This document shows, in pieces, positions 1 to 12,149 of a stretch of DNA of 64,000 bases. The translations under genes and the position numbers were made by a program. Origin of the DNA: Enoplosus armatus (lineage: Eukaryota; Chordata; Actinopteri; Centrarchiformes; Enoplosidae); contig NC_092198.1 of assembly GCF_043641665.1 (NCBI RefSeq), positions 10,801,001 through 10,865,000 of the forward strand, given 5' to 3'. The notes beneath the pieces were generated by a model, which was not told the DNA's origin, ran no database searches, and was given only the letters and a program-made list of their open reading frames with translations. Position 1 is the stretch's first letter. Each line of letters begins with the position of its first letter.

Positions 1-129
1 TGGGATCGCGGAACAGGGAGTGAGACCAGACCCGGAAAAACGGGATTCCACTCTCATGCTCACGGAGCAACATACCTCTCCAAGAGTTTTCCCACGAGAA
101 AAACCTCGGGCGTTTTTCGGTCCAGGTAG
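1..129 (+). CDS. Possible last coding piece of a gene left of the window
   Basis: Frame 1 is open from base 1 to a TAG at 127-129, giving 42 residues with a basic tail that ends TRKTSGVFRSR. The stretch has more CpG and a higher GC content than the sequence after it, which suggests coding DNA. No splice acceptor can be judged because the window starts inside it. In human, AHI1 is the neighbour on the 3' side of MYB and lies tail to tail with it, so a plus-strand gene ending here would fit AHI1. I do not recognise the residues as AHI1, so no symbol is given. It could equally be a chance open frame. Confidence 0.3.
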   Translation, partial: WDRGTGSETRPGKTGFHSHAHGATYLSKSFPTRKTSGVFRSR

Positions 130-1194
130 AAGCAGAAAAAAAAAGACAGGAGAGACAGGGAGATAGATATATAGATATATGGAGCAGCATGGGGAAACTG
201 GGGGCATGTTTCGGTGCATTACAGGTGGGTGGGGTGAGGGTCTGACAGCAGACAGGGATTAACTGTGAGCTTCATGAGAAAAACCGCTAGATAGGCATCA
301 GCTGGCCATCTCTGGACCACAAGGCTCTCACAACTGTTAGTTGTGCTCAGCTTGAAGACAGGCAGTTTTATCAAGATGTCAGAGGGAGAAGCTGAGGTAA
401 CACCTGAGTCAACGTAATTGGTTAAATGCACTTTTGTAGCTGTTTACCATGCGGACAGACGCATTTGTACAAAATGCCAGGGTGTGGTTGACGCCGTGCC
501 TCCCTCGCCCCTGCCACTGGCATCTCATGTGACCCACCAATGTACCTGGAATTGCCGGTGATGTGACTTTTTCTTTTCTTTTCTTTCTGCCTTCCTCTTC
601 CCTTCTTCCTCCCAACGCCTCCATCCATCCCTCGCCGTCTTTGTTGGGAGGATACAAGTCATGGCTGTCAAACCTGTTCTTTGTCTTCATGTATCAGCTG
701 GCTGTTCGAGGGATATCTTTCCTTCACCACCTCTTCCTGCTCTTTTAAGGAACACACAGGGGGAATTACTGTGAACTAAGAGAGGACCTGAGCAGTTTAT
801 TAGACCGTTAATCCCTGTATATACTGCGTATGCCACATAATCTATGTACAGACTGTACGTTCAAGCTGGTGTTGACAAGCACCTGCTCAGCCCTCAAACA
901 AGGTTACAAACTGTGTCTGACCTTTGACCTTGTGGAGATGATGTCGTGAGATGATTAATAGAGCAGTATAGAAGAAAAAATTTCTGCTACCCAAATTTGT
1001 ACGCCTTTTTGGGAGTCCAATTTTTGCTTTTTTGTAAAATATTGAATAATTAGACCTCTTTGTACCTCGACTTACTATTTAAATTAAACCATCTGATGGG
1101 AAATTTCTCTTCAGTGGAACTGAACAACAACTCAAAGATGTACGAAACACTTTTGTTACCAGTCACAGGCCAAAAAGGTTGGGAATTGCTGGTT

Positions 1195-1410
1195 TAATCT
1201 CTAAAAATGTATACATTTTTAAATGTTTATGTAAATCTGAGAAGTAGCCAGTAACTACAGTTGTCAAATAAATATAGTGGAGTAAAAAGTACAATGTTTC
1301 CCTCTGACATGTAGTAGAGTAGAAGTATAAAGTAGCACAAAATGGAAATACCCAAGTAAAGTACCATAATTGCACTTTAATGCGGTCCTTGAGTAAATAT
1401 ACGTAGTTGC
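1195..1410 (+). repeat. Dispersed teleost repeat copy
   Basis: The segment contains phrases such as GTAGAGTAGAAGTATAAAG and CAAGTAAAGTAC followed by CTTGAGTAAATATACG. These match from memory a short non-coding repeat present in many copies in spiny-rayed fish genomes. The limits are approximate and no target-site duplication was identified. The copy contains an AATAAA at 1267-1272, which could act as a poly(A) signal for a gene entering from the left. Confidence 0.6.
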
Positions 1411-1856
1411 TGTCATGATTGTTGTGTAATCCTGACTGAAACCTTCAGACTAGTCACATTTTATTTACTTACTCATTATAGTGAAAAGGTTCCTCTGAGC
1501 CAAGAAGAAATTTTCCATCATAGCGCTGACTCACTCTTTGCATCTCATTTGCATAGTTTTGCATTCTGCTGGGTTGCTTGCCAAGTTATCTATTCAGCTG
1601 TATATTTGGAGAATATTGTGCTTTTTTCCCCTCACGTGTGCCTGAAGGTCTACATTATGCTTCTTCTCCCTCATACTGACAGGATGACAGACAGGTTGTG
1701 GTAAAGACCCCACCATGGGTGCATTGTGGACCTGAGACTTACAGTAAAGGATCTGTTTTTTTTTTTGTTTTTTGTGCTGCCTCATCTCATGTGCAAACAC
1801 AAGCAAAATAAGCTTTTAGGCGTTTGCACAGCTACAGTACATCCTGTTCCAGAGAA

Positions 1857-1893
1857 CCCCCCCCCCCCCCACACACACACACACACACACACA
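1857..1893. repeat. C-run plus (AC)n microsatellite
   Basis: A run of 14 C at 1857-1870 is followed by about 11 AC units. Confidence 0.9.
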
Positions 1894-3365
1894 TCCACTC
1901 ATACCACAACGTGTACAGTAAGTTCCCCATAATGGCAAGGACAAAACCATACCTTTGCATAGTGTTTCTCTTTAGCCATTGGCACCAGATAAATAATGTT
2001 TCAGGCTCCAGCTCCGGCAGAGGGCTTCTTAACTTCACCTTTTGAGTTAACAGGGAAAAAAAGCTAGTTTGATTTGCGCTACAGGGTTTGGATGTTATCT
2101 TTAGGGACGAAGAACTTGGTGAACTCAAACTTCAATTTGAATAACTGCATTTTTATACAGGTTTAATGCAGGAGTCTGTGCTCGGTATGACTGCCGGAGG
2201 AACACAAATATCTCCAGCAGTCTGTCGTTCAGTGTCCAATGACTCTTCAATCTTTTCCCCGTCCACTGCCTCTGACCTGACACAGGTCATATACAGTCTC
2301 TCTTTCTGCCAATAAAACACAACATGTCTTCCTGTCTTCTCTGGTCAAAATGCTGCACTATCATTGTATCATAAAACCAGTATAATACAAATGCTACTGG
2401 GCCAACTGACTCAGTCCACAGATGTAAATTCAACTCAAACAACAACATTTTATGTGTTTTTTAACGAAAAAGTCATGACAGCAATCTCACAAGGCTGGAA
2501 TTGAACGCCATCAGATTAATATTAAGGCTACAGAAACACTAGATTAAATGCACACACAGAGATAATATGCACAATTCATGTATCAATCCCTATTTCTTTA
2601 TAGCATGTGACTTAAATGTCCACTGAAGAGATGAAAAATGGCAGCAAACATCCGATCTGTGGAGCCATGAAACTTGTAATTAAGTCATTACTTGTGCTCT
2701 CTTCTTCTGCAATGGTTTAATGGCACCTGATTGGACAATTAGCGGCACCAACTGTTCATCTCAATGTGCCCAGTTGTAGATGGAAACCTGCATTAATTCG
2801 TACTTTCTTTTGCGGATTTTTTAAAATTTGGCTAAAAGTTGTGTTAAATTTGGATAGAAACTTAACTTCTGTGAGAGAGAAAACTCTATTTCTCTTTGAT
2901 ATCCTTGAAGTCCTTCTTGCATACTAGGTGTCACATATAAATCTTTGTGGCTATGATGGTATTGTCATGTCTGAATAAAGCCATGACAAACATTTATGTA
3001 ATAGATACCTATGTTTAAAGCCAATACTTTAATAGGGAGACGATGCCAGCAAAGTTGCATATTCCATGTCTGGAAAACTTTTGACTGCTGCAGCTCATGT
3101 GTTGACTCACCGACGGATCTATCAGGCATATAAACAGCGTGATGGCCAACATAACTGTGTATTCAAGGATGTAGGATCTTTTGTCACAATAATACCTGCA
3201 ACAATAACTCCCTTGTGACATGACCCTATCATGTTTCTGATGAAGTGTTACACTACGCTAAGTGCTGGTTCAACATGTGTGTACTGTGTGTGTTAAAGCC
3301 ATCACGGGCTGGTGTGCATGTCCAAACTTGTCCAGGATTCACAAAAAAAGGCGATACCGTGTTGT

Positions 3366-3368
<3 letters not shown>

Positions 3369-3397
<29 letters not shown>

Positions 3398-3398
3398 A
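3369..3398. repeat. (TG)n microsatellite
   Basis: About 15 uninterrupted TG units. Confidence 0.9.
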
Positions 3399-3645
3399 TT
3401 TCAGAGAAACAGGTTGAAGAGGAGGTACTCATCCATCTTAATGAGTGCTTACTCATGTTACTGTACCTTTTGTTTCGTTTATGATGTTTTGCCCTTATGT
3501 TTCTTTCTTTTTTTTACACCTAGGCCTCCTTCCATTTAGGTACCTGTTAGTCCTGCAGAGCGACAGCCTCAGTACCATCAATCACACCTTGTGATCATCT
3601 TGGCACGTACCGTAAGCCTTAAATGCATCTTCAACTTCACAACTT

Positions 3646-3670
3646 GCACACACACACACACACACACACA
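3646..3670. repeat. (CA)n microsatellite
   Basis: About 12 CA units. Confidence 0.9.
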
Positions 3671-6135
3671 TCCTGTATTTACTGAGGTGTGTAGAGAAGA
3701 GCATCAGAAGGGGCCCTGTCACTGTGACAAATACACACACTCTTTTTTCACTGTAACCCATTTCCAAGTGCCCTACGCAACATGCCCACACACTTTTTGT
3801 ATGTGCAAGAGCCTTGTATGTGTGTGTATGTGTGAGTTATCAAGGCCCTGTGTTTCCTGTTTTGCAATCCTCACCATGCCCTCCCAGAAAATGTCTGCCT
3901 CTGGCTGATTCAGGAACAGCCTGTTTTCTGCCACCCTCAGTGGGGGCATTCAACACTGAGGCATACGTTTGTATACAGCCTCTTAGAGAAGCTTAGCATA
4001 AATATTGGCCATTTGTTTTAAACATTTTTCATATCTTAAAGCTTTCATAAAATGGTTTTAGGTGACTGTGCCTCTCGTCTGTCAATAAACAAGGTTAAGA
4101 TCCAAGTCCTTTCAAATGAAGTGAAATAAATAGAAAGCTGCAGGATAAAGAGCTCAAAAAGCTGTGTTAAGACAGTACCAGTACCACCGCTTAGTTACTC
4201 TTAATACACCTGTTAACAGTGGCTGATTTACCGCTCAAAATTCTTGTTAATTAAAGCAATGGGTCCTTGATTTCAGACAGAGGCATACAAAAACAGGCTT
4301 CTCATTTTTAGCCGGCAACCTTTGATTTTTTGGCGGCTGAACTGACAACTGTCACTGTCAGATTTTATCAGCTGTAGCTAGCCAACTAGCTAAACTAAAA
4401 CCATCTTGAATGTGCACTTGATGGCTGCATACACGATAAAAGAATGAGGCCCAGAGGATGTTGCTAGCTAGCTTTAGCTAACATTGGCTGTACAAACAGT
4501 GCAGTGGTCAAATTTGTGCGACAAACGCAAGACAAAGTAGCTCTGTGTTCAGTCTGAACTGAAAGTTTGGTTGTGTAAGTATTCAGTATTATTCCTTTAT
4601 TTAGTTTGATTAAAAAAACATGTGGACAGTCCATTATCCTATGTTGTAAATTGACAGAAATGCAAAAATTGAAATACATTTGACACAGTGTGGGTGTTGG
4701 GAGAGGCCATCTTTACATTGCAGGCAAAGAAAAGGTAAAAGAAATTGTCATGTCATCCTGGGTGATAAAATTGCATGACAGCAGGTTATCTACCTGGATG
4801 CCCCTGTGCATCTGTGTGAGTGTGTGTGTTTGCCTATGAAAAACTCCTCCTCGCCCTGTAATTATCTGTCCAGCGGGCTGTGCACCTGTACTTTACAACT
4901 CACCTGACTAACGTGCCAACAATAGCACTTTGGAAAACTGAGTAAGGCCAAATACCTCTACGTGGAGCTACTGTTACATGGTGGGGGGTTTCCTGTTCAT
5001 ATTTATTGCTGCCATTTTGTGTGTTATAATGAATAATCAGTTTATCTCAGGCCATGCCCATTTCCCCTGGAGGCAGGTGTGTGCCTGTTTGCATATGTGT
5101 GACTGTGTGAGAGTGACTCTGCAGCCGGGTGTTCCCCCCCCTGAGGTAAGTAATTCACAACTTTCACTCATCAATACCGCACATTGATGGATGACTAAAT
5201 GACTGTGTAAGATTCATATTGTTCATGCAGCAAAGCAGCAAGTCAGGGATTCCCAGTATAACAACAAACACTCTAGTCAGTGTGAGTGTGAAGTGAATGT
5301 TACCTCTAAATTAGCATTGCCTTTGTCTTACATAATAGCAGGGCTGGACCAGCACGGGGCCTCTGGGTGTGGCCATGGTTTGTGCAGGGGATAAGTTTGA
5401 TTGGAGTCAATTGTGGTCAAGAGAGGCACCTACTGTGGTCAGATACTGTATGTGTGTGAGTGTGAGTGTGCATGTGTGTGGTTTGTGCTCGGGATGGGTG
5501 GAGCTGGGTAGGGCTTTTTGCTCCTATCATACCCACAAAAGAACGGGGCCTCTTTACTGAGAAATTAAAGTCATAGCAGCAGTCCCACTGAAAAGAGTTT
5601 GCTGTGTTCATTGTCTGCAGAATGAAAGCAGGATGAAATAGAGGGGATTCCAGGATAGAGCATGTTGCAGCCATGGATAGTTTGGGTGTCAGGTGTCTGA
5701 CCAAGAGTCTGTTTGTGTCATGCAATGCTGGCGGCACTCAGACTACGTACACGTGAAGCAGGCTAAATTATAAAGTGCAGTTTATGTGTGAGGTTGTTTT
5801 CATAAAGATCTCCGCCTAGAATTAAACACCTATCAATAGACAAATGGCTAAATCCTTTCTTCTTCGCGCTCTGTTGGTCAGCAATCACCAAAACTGTACA
5901 TCACAGCCAGCATCTGCAGCATCTGTCATTTTTTTGCCCGTCAGGTGAGTCCATCGGTGTGTGCAGTCCCGTCTGTGAAAGTGGTGGCAGCCTGGAGTGT
6001 TGTTATGCTACAGAGGTGATCCTTCATGTCTCTCTCAGTGAGCAGCTGTCACTCCTTGCACCTCTGCTGTTGTTGTTGTCTTGATGAGGTACTTTCCCTC
6101 CCTCACACTTCCTCCCACAGGACCCTTTGTTTTTG

Positions 6136-6137
<2 letters not shown>

Positions 6138-6189
<52 letters not shown>
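6138..6189. repeat. (TG)n microsatellite
   Basis: About 26 pure TG units. Confidence 0.95.
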
Positions 6190-6193
<4 letters not shown>

Positions 6194-6407
6194 GTGTGTG
6201 TAGTGTGTCTAATACATTTTGGCACATATATCTGATGTGGGCCCACAGATTCTCAGAATATGATTTAAACCGAATTTAAAATTCACTACTGGTGATGCGC
6301 ACACATAGACAGAGACATGTGCACAGACATATTTCTTCCCCCTTGCACAAGTGCACATCCATGATAATCTTCTCCTCTAACAGACGCCAGTAATCACCAT
6401 CCCATCT

Positions 6408-6424
6408 AGGGTTAGGGTTAGGGT
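6408..6424 (+). repeat. Short telomere-like TTAGGG run
   Basis: The run AGGGTTAGGGTTAGGGT contains two to three tandem copies of the vertebrate telomere hexamer. It is too short to mark a chromosome end or fusion without other evidence. Confidence 0.6.
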
Positions 6425-6661
6425 CATCAGGCTGCGTTTTCATTGTTGCTAATTTTTTACTCATCCAGTTAGTGACATTGCTGATTGTGTGACGAAGTCG
6501 TGTCGCGTGATTGTTTTTGCATAACCCCAGCTTCTCTTTTCCTCGCACACACTCTCATCGGGCTTCCCTCGGCTTCCACTGTCATAATGTCCTCTGCACA
6601 AGCGTGTGGACGTCCGTCAGGGGGTACGCTTTTTTCTTTCGGGAAGACCAGAAATGACAGG

Positions 6662-6663
<2 letters not shown>

Positions 6664-6711
<48 letters not shown>
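6664..6711. repeat. Compound (TG)n(GA)n microsatellite
   Basis: About 15 TG units pass directly into about 9 GA units. Confidence 0.95.
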
Positions 6712-6713
<2 letters not shown>

Positions 6714-7764
6714 TCAACTGTGTGAGGATAGATTGAAAGCTGGTTTAAACAACACAGATAATTTGCTTACCTCAGCTGAGCTGTGCTGCGGGTGTGTGTG
6801 GTGAGAGTATGCGAATGCCTGCTGAGAAGAAAATGCATGTGAAAGCATTGTAAGTTTTTTCTGCATTGTTTCTCACATCACACAGCATCACTGAACATGT
6901 CCATGAAAGGCAGGCATGAGACTGATCCGCCTGTTTGTGTGTGCGTACACGTATACATGATGCATGGCAGCTACGTGTGTGAGCTTCCCTACACATGCGT
7001 GTCCGTGTATTTGTAGCAACAGTGCGAACACGCATGCGCTGCCCGGACAAAAACCATCACCGCTTATTTGGGTATCGGTGTCATGTGGAGCCGCATTCAG
7101 GCTCTGGCCCTCCTCTCTAACACTGTCTCTCTTCTTTGAGGAATATCATCCAGCATCGACCTTTCACCTTCAAACCTCTTCTCCACTTTTTTCTGGACCT
7201 CTCATCCCACAAGTCGCTGGAATTAGACTCTGGGGAGGAATTGGGAATCCCCTGCTAACGGCTTCTTTGATAAAAGAAAGGTAGAGAGCTGCACCCAGCA
7301 GATGGTACGTGGTGAGAGGGATAAGGGCTGAACATGACAGATGTGCTTTATTAACTCATGTTCTGCAGAATAAAAGGGGCTTTAAACATTTATTAGAGTG
7401 GCATGCATTCTCTGTAAAACTGTTGTGTGTATGATGTCAAATACAACACTGACATTATGTGAATCATATCACTTGTCCAGAATATGATTCTTCTCTGTAT
7501 TCCCAGTAGTGTTCAAAACCAGAGTGAAAGGACGGCCGTGTGTTTCTGAGCTTCATGTTGACTATAAACAATGTTTTTCTGTTTCTCAAAGTAACATATT
7601 CACAATCATTGAAGGCTCTTGGGGTGAATCACGTGAGTGTAACTGGATCCAGCAATAAATATTGTATAATGAGAAGGAATAGGTTTTAAGTCATTTAAAA
7701 TGAGACCTCTAATATTGGCACCACTGCAGTAAAGTCGTGAAGTTGTGGTATAGACACTCACACA

Positions 7765-7766
<2 letters not shown>

Positions 7767-7840
<74 letters not shown>
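7767..7840. repeat. (CA)n microsatellite, 37 units
   Basis: A pure 74-bp CA tract, among the longest CA/TG arrays in the window. Confidence 0.95.
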
Positions 7841-7844
<4 letters not shown>

Positions 7845-8945
7845 CTCTATATCCATCTGTTTTCTCTGCTTTTTTTTCTCCCTCTCAACTCGACAATCCC
7901 ACAACTTCTTATCTCTCTGCACGGCTGTGCTCCTACCACCCTGAATCCTGCCCCCCCACCCACCACCCCTCTTCTCACACTCTCCACATCCTCACACATG
8001 CACACACACCTCCAACCCCCCTCTTATTTTGCTGATGAGCTAAGGCGCCTCTGCTTGGTCATATTACCCCAATGTTGCATCCAGATAACTACACTGTGAA
8101 GCCTGTGGTTTTATGTGTGTGTGTGTCTGTGTATGTGTGCGTGAACCTGTTTTCAAGGTGTGTTTAATATTCCTAATTCCACTGTCATTGTGAGACATGA
8201 ATAAACAGATTTGAATTACAAAACATTGTTGTTGTTGTTGTTTTTTACTACTTACATCAAGTCTTTGCGTAATGCATAACATGCAGATACTCAAGCATAC
8301 AGAATGTGTCAGTACACTATATATATATATATAGTAAGTATGTATGTAAGTATGTAAAACATGCAGTTCACAGTAACATTGTTTTGATGAAGTGGAGGCA
8401 GCTGATCGCCGAGTGAGTGGACAGATGAGATCACAATCACTTATATTAATAATCAATTAATAATGAATAAGAAATGACCAAAAATGTGGCTGACCCTTCA
8501 CTTCTCTTTGTCAAGGCTGACATATATGGAAGCTTTTGTGTGTGAGAAGAAAAAAAAATTCAAGAACACGTTGCACACTTGGCTGCTGGTTCATCAGTCT
8601 TAACGCTGACAATGCTCTTTTAAAAGCGCTGTGATGCAACATTTGCATTATTTTATGAAGCAGAACTTTACCTGTTAGATATTTTCCATGAATAGTGCTG
8701 GTAACATGGATCATGTTTTCCTGATTATTATGAGTTTTTCTCCTCTGATGGAAACTGTAGACTGGAATCTATCTTGTGATAAAATAAATAAATACTGTAC
8801 ATATTATAGGCTACTGTATTGACAACCACCTCTCACCATAAGCCAGTGCCATTTACTTGGTATTGACTACTTGAATAATTTCAATAATTTGTCTGTTTAA
8901 ATAATTAACCATTTGTTTTCACGCAAACAGACTTTATTTTGCATA

Positions 8946-8949
8946 CTAG

Positions 8950-8980
<31 letters not shown>

Positions 8981-8983
8981 GAT
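8946..8983. repeat. (TAGA)n microsatellite
   Basis: About nine TAGA units with one AAAT-type interruption. Confidence 0.9.
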
Positions 8984-10771
8984 CCCCTATTGTGTAATCT
9001 TCTCTGCAGTGTGTGTACGTGTGTGTGTGTCAGCACTGTGTTGCCTTGCCATCTGACTTTCTTTCAAGATACATAATTTCAGATAAGACCTCTGAAACAC
9101 ACCTTGCTGGCTCTCTGGTATCTGTTGCTCTTATCTTTAGGGGGACAGGTGTCTCTAAACCTGCCGTCTGCATCGCTCAGTACATTTATCACACACACAC
9201 ACACTCACACACAAAAACTGTTTGCTCAGAATTTCCCGCCATTGATAACATAATTTCTCTGCAGCCAGTGGAGACCTGTGGATAGCCCACTCAGCGAATA
9301 ATGCTTGAGATGCACATCCTCAACATAACTACAAAGCCTATTTCAGGCAGTATGAAAATATGAAAATACACAAGTGTATTGCAATAACTCCTATTCGGAC
9401 AATCAAGTTAGTTTTTCTTTTAACATCTTCCTTTTCTGTTTTACTGGAAACATTCCCTCCTTTTCCCTCCTTTGTTTGCATTTGTGTCTCTTCTGACGCA
9501 GTGACTGTTGAGCCCACAGGCCTTTTACAACTCTAGCTAACACTATCGATTAAAGAAGCGCATTATTAGCACCTACCATTCGTACGCACTGAGCGTGCAC
9601 ACTCACACACACACACACACACTCAGACACATTCGGGTAAGTGTGTACTCCATAGGAGAAATAACAGCAAAGACAGTTACATCAGCATTCACATAGAGAA
9701 TTGATGTGAAGTGGGTTAGGGGTTGCCACTGTGTGTGTGTATTTGTGTGTGTATTTGTGTGTGTGGTCCATACCATCTACTACACATCTGCGTCTTCAAG
9801 GTTTTTTGATAACAATAGAAAAGAAAGCCTAATGATATAATGATAATAACTAATGATATATGAGCATTTCTATGCTATATCTGCATTTGTGTATGTTTGT
9901 AAATGCTCTGGTAAACAAACAAACCATAAAATGTTTTAAAACAACAACAAAGTTTTGGTGTTGTGAGTTTATCAATTGACATTATTTTTTCCCATCAGCT
10001 GACAGGCAGAAACCCGCAGGTCTGTCTTCATTCGTGATGTTGGGCTGCAGTAATAGTTTCCAGTGAACTGTACAAAGTGTCGCCCTAACACGTTCAAGGG
10101 CGAAAGCGTTCAAGAGAAACATGAGGCACAATGAATAATTTAAAATGTGGATAAAGGCTTCCATTTTCGGACAGTTGCTCCTTGAAGTCTTTCGTGATGT
10201 TGCGCTCTTTTGTACACACGAAAGCTGCTTTTTGACGTTTCGACAAGCCCTTCATTTAACGTGCAGACGTCAAGACCAGGCACATTAAAGCTGGCCCTGA
10301 CTTGCGACTTGCTAAAAAATGTAAAATATTTTCTGGTTCCGCCGTGTGAGGTTTTGTCTTAGCCAGAATATCTTTGGGTTTCGGACTGTTGGACATAAAA
10401 GAGAATTAGTCCTTTTAGCTTTAGGAAACAGTGATTGGCATCTTTCACCATTTTATAGAGCTTGCATGTGTTTATATTTAGCAGTCTGTTAGCCACTTTG
10501 TATCCTCAGTTTGAATCAGGTTATCAATACATGGCACAATACAGCCTTTATCAAATGTTGTATATTATATAAGAGTGATAATAAAAGTTGTGTGTTTCTG
10601 TGCATGTGTTACAAAGTGTGTGTCCATAGCAGCTTGTCTCCCATAATGACGAACACTGCAATACTGTCCTATAAAGCTGTGTGATACATTCACTGCCAGC
10701 TGTACTGTTGTTTTTTGTTTTTTGTCCCTCATCATGGACTTTCCTCCCATATGCCCTCTGCAACAGTTGTA

Positions 10772-10772
<1 letters not shown>

Positions 10773-10832
<60 letters not shown>
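10773..10832. repeat. (CA)n microsatellite, 30 units
   Basis: A pure 60-bp CA tract. Confidence 0.95.
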
Positions 10833-10835
<3 letters not shown>

Positions 10836-11437
10836 ACTCACAAACAGAGGAAAAGAGAAAGTTGACTGTGCAGAGGAACATTTGCTCGCTTTTGGCCGTC
10901 TAACTTGGAACTAATGATGTCAGAACGTGACAGTCATCGCTCTGTTCACCCGTTCATTTCATAACAGGTGTCATGCATACAAAGAGAAAGTGTGTGCGCC
11001 TATGCATGTGTGTGTGTGCCTTTCAGCCTGGCTGTGTTTTGGACAGCAGACCACAAACAAGCCTGAGGTCTGAGTATTGTTATCTCATTGGTGCAATTAT
11101 GCCCACTTCTGCTTGCTGACATGCACAAACACACACAGACACACACAACTTTCACCCCATTACCTCCAACCACACCCACCCTCCAAATGAGCTCAAGGGC
11201 AGTAGGGGGTGTATCGGAAGGGGGTGTGTGAGTGTGTTTTGGACAGGCGGAGGGCGGATCGAGGGCAGATTTATCGACGGCTGGGGGACCCCGGTGACAA
11301 GTGTCCTAAATCGGGGCAGTCAGGCGTGATCATGCCATGTGAATCGACTTGTCAGGATCACTTAGAGGCAACAAAGGAGTGGACGGACAGAGGAGAGGAG
11401 AGGAGACGAGGAGAGGAGTGATTTAGGAGACGAATAT

Positions 11438-11440
<3 letters not shown>

Positions 11441-11495
<55 letters not shown>

Positions 11496-11581
11496 GTGGA
11501 TGTAATATTGAGGAAGAATTGAAATGTGAGTGTTTGTGTGCAGTTGTAGTGATGGCAGTGCAGGGTGGGGTTAAGTTGAAT

Positions 11582-11623
<42 letters not shown>

Positions 11624-11920
11624 TGGGCTCCATTGAAAGACCCTTCCTTCTGCTCTATTTACCCAGGTGAATAGGGAAGCTGGACCAAGCCTGAGCGGGA
11701 AAACATGTCATTCTGTGCTGTGTAAATGTGTGTGTGTGTGGGAGGGGAGGGGGGGTCCATAGCAAAATTAAACTACTTTAACTTATGTCCAAATTCCTAC
11801 AGCTTATTAGAAAAAAATAATTGTCCCTCCCTCTCTGTCTGTCTTTCTGTTTTCGTGCGTGTAATGAAAAGAAACCTAGACAGAGCTAATGTGAAAGTAG
11901 CCAAAATGAGGTCTAAGGGT

Positions 11921-11969
<49 letters not shown>

Positions 11970-12068
11970 GTGTTTAGGGGTGTTGCTGGGAAAAGACCTT
12001 GGCCTCAGCAAGTCAGGAAACTGGGTGACAAACCTGACCACACATTCAGCACCAGAAGGCTGTGGGGA

Positions 12069-12110
<42 letters not shown>

Positions 12111-12149
12111 TGTGCGTGTGCGTGCGCGCGTGTGTGTGTGTGTGTGTGG
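11441..12149 (+). repeat. Cluster of four (TG)n tracts
   Basis: Alternating purine-pyrimidine tracts lie at 11441-11493, 11587-11622, 11924-11973 and 12073-12149. The last includes CGTGCGCGCGTG steps. All four have TG on the plus strand, and the sequence between them is ordinary unique DNA. Confidence 0.9.

Noticed and set aside
6408..6424. Telomere-like run as a chromosome-fusion relic
   Set aside because: Two to three hexamers can arise by chance and no subtelomeric repeats surround it.
7606..8099. Open frames of 77-120 codons around the CA array, with Cys-Val or His-Thr repeats
   Set aside because: They are microsatellite translations; the same holds for frames at 10551-10914, 11444-12191, 21365-21590, 26039-26267 and 49571-49951.
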